Source: Acaricomes phytoseiuli DSM 14247
GTDB lineage: Bacteria > Actinomycetota > Actinomycetes > Actinomycetales > Micrococcaceae
Direction: 5' to 3'
Assembly: GCF_000376245.1 (NCBI RefSeq)
Contig: NZ_AQXM01000056.1
Coordinates: 27,677-91,676, forward strand
DNA: 64,000 nt
Part shown: positions 37,702-46,574 of the stretch, one piece after another
How the letters are laid out: each line of letters starts with the position of its first letter
How positions within the stretch are numbered: position 1 is the first letter of the stretch
Notes under the pieces: generated by a model
What the model was told of the DNA's origin: nothing
Database searches by the model: none
What the model saw: the letters and a program-made list of their open reading frames with translations, nothing else
Made by a program: the position numbers and the translations under genes

Positions 37702-38424
37702 TCACGCCGTCCGCTCGCCGGCCTCGACGATACGGAGCAATAGTCCACCCAGCTCGGCGGGCTTGGTGAACTGCGGCCAGTGGCCGGTCGGCAGATCGAT
37801 CAGTTCATATTCCTGCGCCCGCGCGAGTTCTTCGGTCATGCCGTGCCAAGGGTGCTGCGGCTCGGTGATCATCGCCTGCACCTCCGCCGCGCTGAACGCA
37901 CAACAGATCACCGTTGCCGGGATGCCGAAACGGCGCTCATCCTGAAGACGCACGTGATCATTAGCAGCACTAGCGGGTTCCGGCACCGCTGCGGCACGGA
38001 ACCGTTCCTTCAGCTCCGGGGTGAGATCCCGGAGGTCGCCGGTATCGAACTCATCCCACTCAGGCAGCCGAATCACTCCGTTGCGCACCGGCAGATCCGG
38101 ATTGATCTGGCCGCCCTCGTGCAACGGCACGGTATCGACGTAGATGAGCCGCGCGATCCGGCCAGGCCGGGCATCGGCGGCCCCGTAAATCACCGGGCCG
38201 CCGCCACTATGGCCTATGAGCACCGCAGATCCCGGTAGCGCATCGACCAGGTTCACCACCGCGTCGATCTGGTCCTGCAGGCGCACCCCGGCAGCATCAT
38301 CACCGGGCCCGCGACCCGGCAGGTCGACACAATGCACGGTGTGCCCCGCGCTTTGCACTGCCTGCGCGCATTCTGCCCAGCTCTCGCCCCGGAGCCAGAA
38401 CCCGGGAACCATCACGATGTCCAT
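37702..38424 (-). CDS. Alpha/beta hydrolase
   Basis: 240 residues from the ATG at 38422-38424 (the open frame extends to 38478). The nucleophile elbow is GHSGGG with S73; the oxyanion region is VPGFWLRGESW near the N-terminus; the C-terminal candidate catalytic histidine is in LPTGHWPQFTKP. Esterase/haloperoxidase-like family with an unknown natural substrate. It is next to the GntR gene on the same strand but 37 bases upstream of it, and the link to sugar acids is doubtful. Confidence 0.85.
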   Translation of the reverse strand: MDIVMVPGFWLRGESWAECAQAVQSAGHTVHCVDLPGRGPGDDAAGVRLQDQIDAVVNLVDALPGSAVLIGHSGGGPVIYGAADARPGRIARLIYVDTVPLHEGGQINPDLPVRNGVIRLPEWDEFDTGDLRDLTPELKERFRAAAVPEPASAANDHVRLQDERRFGIPATVICCAFSAAEVQAMITEPQHPWHGMTEELARAQEYELIDLPTGHWPQFTKPAELGGLLLRIVEAGERTA

Positions 38425-38551
38425 GCCCTCAGTCAACCGCAAGGCACCGACAATACAACGCCGGCACAACGTCAGCACGGGCCCGGTGAGCTAGGCTAGA
38501 TGACGAGATACGCACGCCGATGCCCGCAAGGGGCGAGCACAAGGAGGCAGC

Positions 38552-39040
38552 ATGGCCAGCGATTCGACCTTCGATGTCGTGAGCAAAGTAGACACGCAAG
38601 AGGTCTCGAACGCTCTCAACCAGGCGCAGAAGGAACTCGCTCAGCGCTATGACTTCAAAGGCGTCGGCGCGGAGGTAGATTTCAGCGGCGAGAAGATCCT
38701 GATGAAAGCTAACTCCGAAGAGCGCGTCCTGGCCGTGCTGGATGTCTTCCAGTCCAAACTGATCAAACGGGGCATCTCACTGAAGTCCCTCGACGCAGGT
38801 GAGCCTTACTCATCCGGTAAGGAATACCGCCTGGAAGCCTCGATCAAAGAGGGTATCGCCCAGGAGACCGCGAAGAAGATCACCAAACTGATCCGGGATG
38901 AAGGGCCGAAATCGGTCAAAGCCCAGATCCAGGGCGACGAACTGCGCGTCAGTTCGAAGTCCCGTGACGATCTGCAGGATGTGATCGCGCTGCTCAAGGA
39001 CTTCGAGGACGCCAATCTGCAGTTCGTCAACTACCGCTGA
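38552..39040 (+). CDS. YajQ family nucleotide-binding protein
   Basis: 162 residues, the standard YajQ (UPF0234) length and sequence from end to end: [20 protein letters not shown] at the start, [25 protein letters not shown], and [20 protein letters not shown] near the C-terminus. Members in proteobacteria bind cyclic di-GMP and bind RNA or DNA; the actinobacterial role is not defined. The ATG has AAGGAGG seven bases upstream. Single-gene unit. Confidence 0.95.
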   Translation: MASDSTFDVVSKVDTQEVSNALNQAQKELAQRYDFKGVGAEVDFSGEKILMKANSEERVLAVLDVFQSKLIKRGISLKSLDAGEPYSSGKEYRLEASIKEGIAQETAKKITKLIRDEGPKSVKAQIQGDELRVSSKSRDDLQDVIALLKDFEDANLQFVNYR

Positions 39041-39063
39041 TCGGAAAGCTCTAACGTTTCAGC

Positions 39064-39618
39064 TCAGGCTTTCGGGCCGTACACCAGGTGAATCACGCCG
39101 TTCTCGAAGGATTCCGAGGACAACAGCTCCAGATCGAGCTGCTGACCGTCCTGGCTATCAGGCCAGAGCCGCAGACCGGAACCCAGCACCACCGGGTACA
39201 CCAGCAGGTGCAGTTCATCGACCAGCTTGTCGCTGAGCATGGCGCGGACCAGGGTCACGCTGCCGCTGACGTACAGATCGCCGGCTGCCTGCCCTTTGAG
39301 TTCACGGATCCCCTCCACCGTATAGGCACCCAGCGCGGTGGTATTCTCCCATTCGCGTTCCAGGGCTGCCGTGCCGACGACGTACTTCGTCGAATCATTC
39401 ATGAACGGAGCCCCGGGATCCTCCGCCGCAGTGCGCCCGGGCCAGGCAGAAGCGAACATCTCATAGGTGTTCCGACCCAGCAGCAGCGCCGAGCTGGACG
39501 ACATGAGCGCTCCGACGGCTTCGCCCATCCGCTCGGTGAAGCCGTAGGGTGCCGTCCAAGAAGGCGTCTCCACTACCCCATCGAGCGTGATGAACTCGTG
39601 TACTTTGATCTTTCCCAC
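39064..39618 (-). CDS. Dihydrofolate reductase family protein (RibD C-terminal-like)
   Basis: 184 residues. Rossmann-like reductase domain with KVHEFITLDGVVETPSW, ALLLGRNTYEMFASAWPG and GDLYVSGSVTLVRAMLSDKL, the pattern of the large RibD_C/DHFR-like family widespread in actinobacteria. Real substrates of these stand-alone proteins are unknown; it is not a classical FolA. Leftward, convergent with yajQ. Confidence 0.85.
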   Translation of the reverse strand: MGKIKVHEFITLDGVVETPSWTAPYGFTERMGEAVGALMSSSSALLLGRNTYEMFASAWPGRTAAEDPGAPFMNDSTKYVVGTAALEREWENTTALGAYTVEGIRELKGQAAGDLYVSGSVTLVRAMLSDKLVDELHLLVYPVVLGSGLRLWPDSQDGQQLDLELLSSESFENGVIHLVYGPKA

Positions 39619-39694
39619 GGATATCCCCGGCTCTCTTTGAGGCTGCTTCCAGACTTCTTACTCGTTTTACTCGTTACTGCAACACTGCAACGGC

Positions 39695-40588
39695 TTACTG
39701 CAACGGTCGGCCAGCCATATTCTCCAGCCGGGAGATCCGCTGGTCCATCGGCGGGTGGGTCGAGAAGAGATTCTTCATCCCCCCACCGCGGAAGGGGTTC
39801 GCGATCATCATGCGGAAGGGGTTCGCGATCATCATATGGCTGGCGTTGACGACGCGCTGGTCCTGGGGCATCGGCAGCGCCTGCACTCCGGACTGGAGTT
39901 TGCGCAGCGCCGAGGCCAGCGCCAGCGGATCACCGGTGAGCTTCGCGCCGTCCTCATCCGCATCGTATTCGCGCGTACGGCTGATCAAGAACTGGATGAG
40001 CGCGGCAGCCATGGGGGCCAGAAGGGCCATCGCGATCATCGCGAGCGGGTTGCCGTTCCGGTTGTTCCCTCCGCCGAAGAACAGCATCATCTGCGCTACT
40101 GAGGTGATCACACCGGCCACCGCGGCCGCTACCGAGGAGATCAGGATGTCCCGGTTGTAGACATGCATCAGCTCGTGCCCCAGCACGCCGCGCAGTTCCT
40201 GTCGGTTGAGGATCTGCATGATCCCGTGGGTGCAGCAGACTGCGGCGTTCTGGGGATTGCGGCCCGTGGCGAACGCATTGGGCGAAGGCGATGGTGAAAG
40301 ATACAGCCGGGGCATGGGCTGATTGGCCCGAGTCGCCAGCTCTCGGACGATCTGGTACAGCTCAGGTGCTTGTTCTTCGGTCACCGGATAAGCCTTCATG
40401 GCACGGATCGCCATTTTGTCGCTGTTCCAGTAGCCGTACGCGGTGGTGCCGACGCCGATGAGCGCGAAGATCACGATCGGGGCAAGGCTGCGCGTACTGC
40501 TGGCGATCAGTGCCCCGATGCCCAGCAGAATCGCCCAGAGCACTCCAAAGAGCGCCGCGGTCTTCAACCCGTTGTAATGCCGGTTCAC
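39695..40588 (-). CDS. htpX: Zinc metalloprotease HtpX homolog
   Basis: 297 residues. Two N-terminal helices (residues 10-30 and 35-53), the zinc motif HELMH with H138, E139 and H142 in RGVLGHELMHVYNRD, two more helices near 148-195, and the third ligand region SRTREYDADEDGA. It degrades misfolded membrane proteins at the cytoplasmic face. Near the C-terminus the segment MMIANPFR is duplicated in tandem by a 24-bp repeat, before GGGMKNLFSTHPPM. Confidence 0.95.
   Translation of the reverse strand: MNRHYNGLKTAALFGVLWAILLGIGALIASSTRSLAPIVIFALIGVGTTAYGYWNSDKMAIRAMKAYPVTEEQAPELYQIVRELATRANQPMPRLYLSPSPSPNAFATGRNPQNAAVCCTHGIMQILNRQELRGVLGHELMHVYNRDILISSVAAAVAGVITSVAQMMLFFGGGNNRNGNPLAMIAMALLAPMAAALIQFLISRTREYDADEDGAKLTGDPLALASALRKLQSGVQALPMPQDQRVVNASHMMIANPFRMMIANPFRGGGMKNLFSTHPPMDQRISRLENMAGRPLQ
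39788..39835. repeat. In-frame 24-bp tandem duplication inside htpX
   Basis: Two identical 24-base units, 39788-39811 and 39812-39835, encode MMIANPFR twice on the minus strand. The length is a multiple of three, so the frame is kept. It lies in the loop after the catalytic core and before the conserved STHPP segment. Confidence 0.95.
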
Positions 40589-40739
40589 GGTTCCATCCCC
40601 TCAGGTTCTCTCGCTCAGATATTCAGATATCTCATGTATTGAGAAGTGTCGAGAACCATCATAGATAACGCGTGGCAGCCCGCCGGCGTTCCCTGACGCC
40701 GAACTGCGCGCCTGTGCCGCCTCCGATCTTCGGTCGGAT

Positions 40740-41429
40740 CTAGCCGGAGACTTCTTCGCCTTTCTCCCAGTTCTCCAGATCCGGCCCGTCATGATGGTCA
40801 TCAGCCAACTCAGCACCCCCGGCCGGCCCGTTGGTCCACTCCAGGATGCGCCACGGCCGCTGTGCATCGCCGGAATCGTCTTGGAGCAGCACCATGCCGG
40901 TGTTGCTCAGATCGTAATCCATGGGCTGGGCAGGGTCGATGTTATTCGCCCGGATGCCTGCCCAGGTGCGGATCATCCCGCCGTGGCTGACGATCACGAC
41001 GTCCTGGTACCCGGAATCCCGGGCTTCGGCGAGGACTTCTTCGAACCGCGTGAGGACCTCTTCACCGGTTTCCGCGCCCGGCATGCGGTAGTCCAGATCT
41101 CCGCGCATCCAGGCGGTCACCGCCTCCACATAGCGCATGATGTCCGTTTTCTCGCCGGACATCTCGAGCTCTCCCGCAGAGATCTCGCACACGCCCGCCC
41201 GGGGCTGGGCCACTAGGCCGCGGGCCTCGGCGAGGGGCTGCGCGGTCTGCTGAGTCCGCAGCGCCGTGGAGACGTAGAGGGCGTCTATCTGCCGCTGATC
41301 CAGTGCATCGACGAGTGCTGCCGCCTGCGCCTCGCCGAGCTCGGTCAGGCCTGGGCCGGGAGGGGCGGTGTCCAGGAGTCTGCGAATATTCGAAGCGGTC
41401 TGGCCGTGACGGATCAGTAACAAGCGCAT
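40740..41429 (-). CDS. Histidine phosphatase family protein
   Basis: 229 residues from the ATG at 41427-41429; an ATG three codons upstream (41438) is equally possible. The RHG motif with phospho-acceptor H8 (LLLIRHGQTAS) opens the protein, and the second catalytic histidine is in VVIVSHGGMIRTW. Phosphoglycerate-mutase-like fold, here more likely a small-molecule phosphatase. The acidic C-terminus (DDHHDGPDLENWEKGEEV) is not conserved. Substrate unknown. Confidence 0.9.
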   Translation of the reverse strand: MRLLLIRHGQTASNIRRLLDTAPPGPGLTELGEAQAAALVDALDQRQIDALYVSTALRTQQTAQPLAEARGLVAQPRAGVCEISAGELEMSGEKTDIMRYVEAVTAWMRGDLDYRMPGAETGEEVLTRFEEVLAEARDSGYQDVVIVSHGGMIRTWAGIRANNIDPAQPMDYDLSNTGMVLLQDDSGDAQRPWRILEWTNGPAGGAELADDHHDGPDLENWEKGEEVSG

Positions 41430-41506
41430 GAATCTCATTCTGTCATCTCAGGCGTCTCAGACATCACCGGCCGCTCAGCACATCACCAGGAAGAACTTAG
41501 GCTCTC

Positions 41507-41531
41507 CTTATTACGAATCACTCAAAATAAG
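41507..41531. promoter_or_regulatory. Inverted repeat upstream of the fur-like gene (candidate operator)
   Basis: CTTATT (41507-41512) and AATAAG (41526-41531) flank an AT-rich centre, ending 15 bases upstream of the Fur-family ATG. Actinobacterial FurA/CatR proteins bind AT-rich inverted repeats at their own promoter, so this is a reasonable autoregulatory site. The arms are short. Confidence 0.45.
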
Positions 41532-41546
41532 TGTTTGACTGAAGTC

Positions 41547-42089
41547 ATGAGCGTGATCCGGGAGACTAGCGCGGAAGAAACCAGCGCAGACGCCCCGGCC
41601 TGGGCTGCCACCCTGCGTTCCCACGGCCGGCGGGTGACCAAGCAGAGACTTGGTGTACTGACCGCCGCCCATTCAGCCCCGCATCAGGACGCAGAGCGCA
41701 TCTGGTCCACCGCCCGGGCCGAGCTCCCGGAACTCACGCTGCAAAGCGTGTACACGGTGCTCTCCGACCTCACCGCCCTCGGCCTGCTGCGCAAGATCGA
41801 TCTCAGCGCCGGCCCTGCCCGCTATGAAACCAGGGTGGGCGATAACCACCATCATGCGATCTGCACGGTCTGTGGCCAGATCGAAGATATCGACTGCGCG
41901 GTGGGGCACGCTCCGTGCCTGCAGCCATCCGGGTCCACGATGTCCATCTACCAGGCCGATATCACCTTCCACGGAACCTGCGCCGCCTGCCTCAGCGCTT
42001 CCGACGCCGCTCATCTCGACGCCCCTGAACCCCCGCTCAATACCTCACATTCAGAACCTCAAAGAACCACAACCGAAGGAGAATCATGA
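41547..42089 (+). CDS. Fur family transcriptional regulator (FurA/PerR-like)
   Basis: 180 residues from the ATG at 41547. Winged helix with [20 protein letters not shown] and [19 protein letters not shown], the metal-sensing segment [20 protein letters not shown], and a second CxxC in [14 protein letters not shown]. The two CxxC pairs form the structural zinc site. Its last four bases overlap the catalase start (ATGA), the arrangement of peroxide-responsive regulator-catalase pairs. It should repress itself and the catalase until peroxide or metal change releases it. The C-terminal tail is longer than usual. Confidence 0.92.
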   Translation: MSVIRETSAEETSADAPAWAATLRSHGRRVTKQRLGVLTAAHSAPHQDAERIWSTARAELPELTLQSVYTVLSDLTALGLLRKIDLSAGPARYETRVGDNHHHAICTVCGQIEDIDCAVGHAPCLQPSGSTMSIYQADITFHGTCAACLSASDAAHLDAPEPPLNTSHSEPQRTTTEGES

Positions 42090-43612
42090 CTGGCAACACC
42101 ACGCCTCCACAGGCGACGACGCAGTCTGGAGCACCGGTAGTCTCCAATGCGCATTCGCAGACGGTAGGCCCTGACGGCGTCGCGGCGCTGACCGATCACT
42201 ACCTGGTCGAGAAGCTCGCCCAGTTCAACCGCGAGCGCGTCCCGGAGCGCGTCGTGCACGCCAAGGGCGGCGGCGCTTTCGGCACCTTCGTGACCACCGG
42301 CAACGTCTCCCAGTACACCAAAGCAGCGCTCTTCCAGCCGGGTGCCGAGACCGAGATGCTGATCCGCTTCTCCTCGGTAGCCGGCGAGTCCGGTTCGCCC
42401 GACACCTGGCGCGACCCGCGCGGCTTCGCCATCAAGTTCTACACCACCGAGGGCAACTACGACCTCGTCGGCAATAACACCCCGGTGTTCTTCATTCGCG
42501 ACGGCATTAAGTTCCCGGACTTCATCCACTCGCAGAAGCGCCTTCCGGGCTCCAACCTGCGCGATGCCGATATGCAGTGGGATTTCTGGACGCTCTCCCC
42601 CGAGTCCGCGCACCAGGTCACCTGGCTCATGGGCGATCGCGGGCTGCCGGCCTCCTGGCGAAAGATGCAGGGCTACGGCTCGCACACCTACCAGTGGATC
42701 AATGCCGACGGCGAGCGCTTCTGGGTGAAGTACCACTTCCACTCCAACCAGGGCGTCGAGAACATCTCCAATGAGGAGGCCGCAGAGTTGGCCGGCTCGG
42801 ATGGCGATCACCATATCCGCGATCTCTACGAGGCCATCGAGAAGGGCGACTTCCCGTCCTGGAACCTGTCCGTCCAGGTCATGCCCTACGAGGATGCCAA
42901 GACCTACCGATTCAATCCCTTCGATTTGACCAAGGTCTGGCCCAAGAGCGACTACCCGCTGATTCCGGTGGGCACCATGACACTCAACAAGAACCCGGAG
43001 AACTACTTCGCGGAGATCGAGCAGGCCGCCTTCGCGCCCTCGAACTTCGTGCCGGGCATCGCGGCTTCTCCGGACAAGATGCTGCAGGCCCGCATCTTCT
43101 CCTACGCCGATGCGCACCGTTACCGGGTGGGCACCAACCACGCGCAGATTCCGGTGAACTCCGCCAAGGCTGAGGTGCACAACTACAGCCAAAACGGTGC
43201 CGCACGGTACAAGTTCAATGCCCCCTCGGTGCCGAACTACTCGCCAAACTCCAAGGGTGGGGCAGTCGCCGACGAGGCGCTCTTCCAGCCTGGCGGCTGG
43301 GAGAACGATGGCGAGCTGACACTGACCGCGGCTAAACTGCACCGTGATGACAGCGACTTCGGCCAGGCAGGCACCCTGTACCGCGAGGTGTTCGACGATG
43401 CCGCGAAGGCCCGGTTCCTGGAGACCATCACCGGCGCTGTCGGCGGAGTGCAGGATGCCGATATCAAGGAGCGCGCGATCCAGTACTGGACGAACGTCGA
43501 TGGTGATCTCGGCGAGAAGCTGCGCGCCAACCTGGGTGCCGGCGATGCCGGTTCCGCAGACGGTGCTGTCGCTCAGGGCGGCCTGACCGGCCCGGAGGAC
43601 GGCGCACAGTAG
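42086..43612 (+). CDS. katA: Monofunctional heme catalase
   Basis: 508 residues, small-subunit catalase size. Active-site H58 ([15 protein letters not shown]), N131 ([15 protein letters not shown]) and heme-ligand Y340 in [14 protein letters not shown] are present, with the [10 protein letters not shown] signature. It converts hydrogen peroxide to water and oxygen in the cytoplasm. The start overlaps the stop of the Fur-family gene and has AAGGAG upstream, so production is translationally coupled to the regulator. A palindromic repeat follows 17 bases after the stop. Confidence 0.97.
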   Translation: MTGNTTPPQATTQSGAPVVSNAHSQTVGPDGVAALTDHYLVEKLAQFNRERVPERVVHAKGGGAFGTFVTTGNVSQYTKAALFQPGAETEMLIRFSSVAGESGSPDTWRDPRGFAIKFYTTEGNYDLVGNNTPVFFIRDGIKFPDFIHSQKRLPGSNLRDADMQWDFWTLSPESAHQVTWLMGDRGLPASWRKMQGYGSHTYQWINADGERFWVKYHFHSNQGVENISNEEAAELAGSDGDHHIRDLYEAIEKGDFPSWNLSVQVMPYEDAKTYRFNPFDLTKVWPKSDYPLIPVGTMTLNKNPENYFAEIEQAAFAPSNFVPGIAASPDKMLQARIFSYADAHRYRVGTNHAQIPVNSAKAEVHNYSQNGAARYKFNAPSVPNYSPNSKGGAVADEALFQPGGWENDGELTLTAAKLHRDDSDFGQAGTLYREVFDDAAKARFLETITGAVGGVQDADIKERAIQYWTNVDGDLGEKLRANLGAGDAGSADGAVAQGGLTGPEDGAQ

Positions 43613-43628
43613 GCGTTCTCAACGGTTT

Positions 43629-43690
43629 TTGATGAGGGCCGTGACTTTTGATGCCGTACGGCGGCTATCGAAAGTCACGGCCCTCATCAA
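43629..43690. repeat. Dispersed palindromic repeat, copy 2
   Basis: Arms of 24 bases (43629-43652 and 43667-43690) with a single G-T mismatch flank a 14-base loop. The core is TGATG, AGGG, then CCGTGACTTTTGAT; the opposite arm carries CCCT, so the four-base change from copy 1 is compensated. It sits between the convergent 3' ends of the catalase gene and the serine hydrolase gene. Confidence 0.9.
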
Positions 43691-43703
43691 TTTCACGAGA
43701 GGG

Positions 43704-44900
43704 TCAGAGGCTGCCGCGCAAACCTTCGATGAGCCTGGCCATTCGCTCGTCCGGCTCCGGGCTCAGATCCAGGTTCATACGCTGACTGACATAGCCGAAG
43801 GTGATGCCGCTCTCCGGATGGGCGAACCCGAGCCTGCCGCCCATTCCGGCGTGACCGAAGGACCCTTCGCCCAGCATCGGCTGGCCGGGGCTGTCCAAGT
43901 GGAAGCCGAACCCCCAGCGCGGATCGGGCTGCGCGTTGCCATCCGGCAAGAGCGGCGCATGCACTCCGGCGGTCTGCAGGCTGCCGGCCTGGGCGACGGT
44001 CTCGGCCGAGAGCAGGCGCATGCCGTTGACTTCGGTCAGCAGCGCGGCGAACATCCTGGCCAGAGCGCGCCCGTTCGTCACCCCGCTGGCGCCGGCGAGC
44101 TGGGCCGCCCGGAATGCTCGCTGGTTGAAATCGGCCTCCGCGCTCGACGGCGGCAACGGTTCCATATGCATCGAGCGCAGTTCGGCCACGGTATCGGCGG
44201 GAAGCTGAGCCCAGGCCGAATCCGGGATCTCCGGGAAATCAGGCGTATCCCGGTAAGTGCTGGGCAGGAATCGGTGATCCTCCTGCTCCGGGAACCCGAG
44301 CCAGAACTCCAAGCCGAGCGGGCCGGCGACCTCGGCGGCGAAGAAATCCCCGATACTCTGCCCGCTGACCCTGCGGACGATCTCGCCGACCATCGTCCCG
44401 AAGGTGACCGGATGGTAGATGAAGCTCGTGTTCGGCGGGTAACTCGGAGCCTGCGCCGCGAGCCTGGCTTCGGCAGCACCGGGTTCGAGGAATTCTTCGA
44501 ACGGCCCCTCAAGATAGGGCAGCGCGCTCAGATGCCGGAGCACCTGGGAGACGGTGATCTCGGATTTGCCCGCAGCGGCGAACTCCGGCCAGTACCGGGC
44601 CACGGGGGCGTCCAGGTCGACGAGCCCGCGTTCGACGAGCCGGAGCAGGCAGATCGTCGCGGCGGCCTTCGTGGTGGAGAAACCGACAGTCACCGAGTTC
44701 TGCTGCCACGGTGTTCCGTCGTCCGGGTCGACACCGCCCCAGAGGTCTAGAACTGCTCGCCCTTCCCGGTAGACGGCCAGGGATGCGCCATCGTCGAGGC
44801 CGTCTTGCTGCAGGGATTCGAAGGCCTCGGCCAGAGGTTCGAAACCATCGGCGACGAAGCCCTGATTGGCAGCACCCCGGGGCGCTTTCTTATCGGCCAT
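43704..44900 (-). CDS. Serine hydrolase, beta-lactamase family (family VIII esterase-like)
   Basis: 398 residues. Class C-type SxxK motif STTK with S75 and K78 (TVGFSTTKAAAT), the Tyr of the YxN-type motif in FIYHPVTFGTM, and GHAGMGGRLGFAHPE near the C-terminus in place of the KTG box. Such proteins are mostly esterases (EstB-like) acting on short esters; true beta-lactamase activity is unlikely. No signal peptide is visible, so cytoplasmic. The ATG is immediately after the stop of the amino-acid permease gene, so the two are cotranscribed. Confidence 0.9.
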   Translation of the reverse strand: MADKKAPRGAANQGFVADGFEPLAEAFESLQQDGLDDGASLAVYREGRAVLDLWGGVDPDDGTPWQQNSVTVGFSTTKAAATICLLRLVERGLVDLDAPVARYWPEFAAAGKSEITVSQVLRHLSALPYLEGPFEEFLEPGAAEARLAAQAPSYPPNTSFIYHPVTFGTMVGEIVRRVSGQSIGDFFAAEVAGPLGLEFWLGFPEQEDHRFLPSTYRDTPDFPEIPDSAWAQLPADTVAELRSMHMEPLPPSSAEADFNQRAFRAAQLAGASGVTNGRALARMFAALLTEVNGMRLLSAETVAQAGSLQTAGVHAPLLPDGNAQPDPRWGFGFHLDSPGQPMLGEGSFGHAGMGGRLGFAHPESGITFGYVSQRMNLDLSPEPDERMARLIEGLRGSL

Positions 44901-46394
44901 CTAAGCTGCTTTCTCTTTCTTTGGTTCTTCCTGAGCGAGCCGAGATTTGCGCATCCCGTAGGCGAAGTAGATCACCATCCCGAGGACCATCCAGATGCCG
45001 AAGAAGATCCAGGTCTGCGTGGCCAGGTTGAACATGAGATAGAGGCACAGCAGTGCGGAGGCCACGGGGATCACCGGGCCGAAAGGAACCCGGAAGGAGG
45101 GCTTGATGTCCGGCCGGCGCCGGCGCAGGACGAGAACCCCGACACTGACCATCACGAAGGCTGTCAGTGTGCCGATGTTGATCATCTCGGAGAGCAGATC
45201 CACGGGTGTGAACCCGGCGAGGAACGCCACTACGGCACCGCAGATGATCTGCACCCGGGCGGGAGTGGCCCGTTTTTCCGAGGTGCGGGAGAGCGTGCGC
45301 GGCAGCAGGCCGTCCCGGCTCATGGCCATCGAGACCCGGGCCAGGCCCATCAGGAGCACCATGATCACCGTGGTCAGGCCGATGAGCGAGCCGAGGGAGA
45401 TGACGATCACGGCCCAGTCCGCACCGACGATCTGGAAAGCCGAGGCCAGGGAAGGAGTCTCGGTGTTGGCGAGATCCTGATAAGAGACCATCCCGGTCAC
45501 CGCGAGCGTCACCAGAATGTACAGTGCAGTGACCACGGCGAGACCTGCGAAGATGCCTCGCGGCAGGGTGCGGCTGGGGTTCTTGACCTCCTCGGCGCTC
45601 GTCGCCACGACATCGAAGCCGATGAAAGCGAAGAACACCAGAGCGGCCCCGGCGATCACTCCGCCCACTCCGTACATCTGCGGCTCCATGCCGAAGAGGA
45701 AAGAGAGGAAGGGCTGCTCCAGGGCTCCCGCGCTGCTTTCCGGCGGGGTCTGCGCAGGGGGCACGAAAGGAGTGTAGTTCTGCGCCTTGACGAAGAAGAA
45801 GCCGACGACGATCACGAAGAGCACGATGCCGATCTTGATCACCGTCACCACATTGTTGACCCTGGCGGAGAGCTTCGTCCCGAGGACGAGCAGCACCGTG
45901 AACGCGGCGACCACGAGCAGCGGGCCCCAGTACAGGTCAACACCGAAGATTTGGAATTCAGCCGGTAGCGGCACCCCGACGGCCTGGAAGAAGTCCGCTA
46001 GGTAAACGCCCCAGTATTTCGCGATCACGGCGGCGGCCATGAGCATTTCCAGGATCAGATTCCAGCCCACTACCCAGGCGAGCACCTCGCCCATCGTGGC
46101 GTAGGTGAAGACATAGGCGCTTCCGGTCACCGGCATCGCCGTGGCGAACTCGGCATAGCACATGATGGCGGCCGCGCAGGTGATCGCCGCCAGGATGAAG
46201 GAGATAGTGACGGCGGGGCCGGCGTTGAACGCGGCGGCTTTCGCACCGACGGAGAAGATGCCTGCGCCGACCGCAACGGCAACGCCCATGATCATGAGAT
46301 CCCAGGTGCTGAGGGAGCGCTTGAGGGTGCGCCCGGGTTCGCCGGAATCCGCAATGGATCGTTCCACCGATTTAATCCGCATGATATTCGGCAT
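44901..46394 (-). CDS. APC-family amino acid permease (YfnA/CAT type)
   Basis: 497 residues with about twelve to thirteen helices. The helix 1 motif GVAVAVGAGIFSVGAKAAAF, FAFIGFDVVATSAEEVKNPS in helix 6, and the C-terminal SFRVPFGPVIPVASALLCLY identify the cationic-amino-acid-transporter branch of the APC superfamily. It imports amino acids by proton coupling or exchange; specificity cannot be set from sequence. The esterase gene follows without a gap. Upstream lies a long palindrome. Confidence 0.92.
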   Translation of the reverse strand: MPNIMRIKSVERSIADSGEPGRTLKRSLSTWDLMIMGVAVAVGAGIFSVGAKAAAFNAGPAVTISFILAAITCAAAIMCYAEFATAMPVTGSAYVFTYATMGEVLAWVVGWNLILEMLMAAAVIAKYWGVYLADFFQAVGVPLPAEFQIFGVDLYWGPLLVVAAFTVLLVLGTKLSARVNNVVTVIKIGIVLFVIVVGFFFVKAQNYTPFVPPAQTPPESSAGALEQPFLSFLFGMEPQMYGVGGVIAGAALVFFAFIGFDVVATSAEEVKNPSRTLPRGIFAGLAVVTALYILVTLAVTGMVSYQDLANTETPSLASAFQIVGADWAVIVISLGSLIGLTTVIMVLLMGLARVSMAMSRDGLLPRTLSRTSEKRATPARVQIICGAVVAFLAGFTPVDLLSEMINIGTLTAFVMVSVGVLVLRRRRPDIKPSFRVPFGPVIPVASALLCLYLMFNLATQTWIFFGIWMVLGMVIYFAYGMRKSRLAQEEPKKEKAA

Positions 46395-46485
46395 GCTCTT
46401 CTACCTTGCTCTCTCGATCACTCCAGAGCACCTCAGGGCGCTAGTCCTCCCACACCCTAGGCTATTCCGTCGCTCAGCAAGTGCA

Positions 46486-46528
46486 CAGTAGGGGGTGTAT
46501 CTCACATTGTGAGATACACCCCCTGCTG
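46486..46528. terminator. Long hairpin between secreted-protein gene and amino-acid permease gene
   Basis: GGGGGTGTATCTCACA (46491-46506), one T, then TGTGAGATACACCCCC (46508-46523): a perfect 16-bp stem that extends to CAGTA/TGCTG with one wobble. On the plus strand it is followed by TTTCTT. It lies 47 bases past the stop of the leftward secreted-protein gene and 90 bases upstream of the permease start, so it is most likely its terminator; an operator role is possible. Confidence 0.65.
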
Positions 46529-46574
46529 TTTCTTGCTCTATGTATCGCCTAGTAAAGCAGTAGGTGGTATCTGC

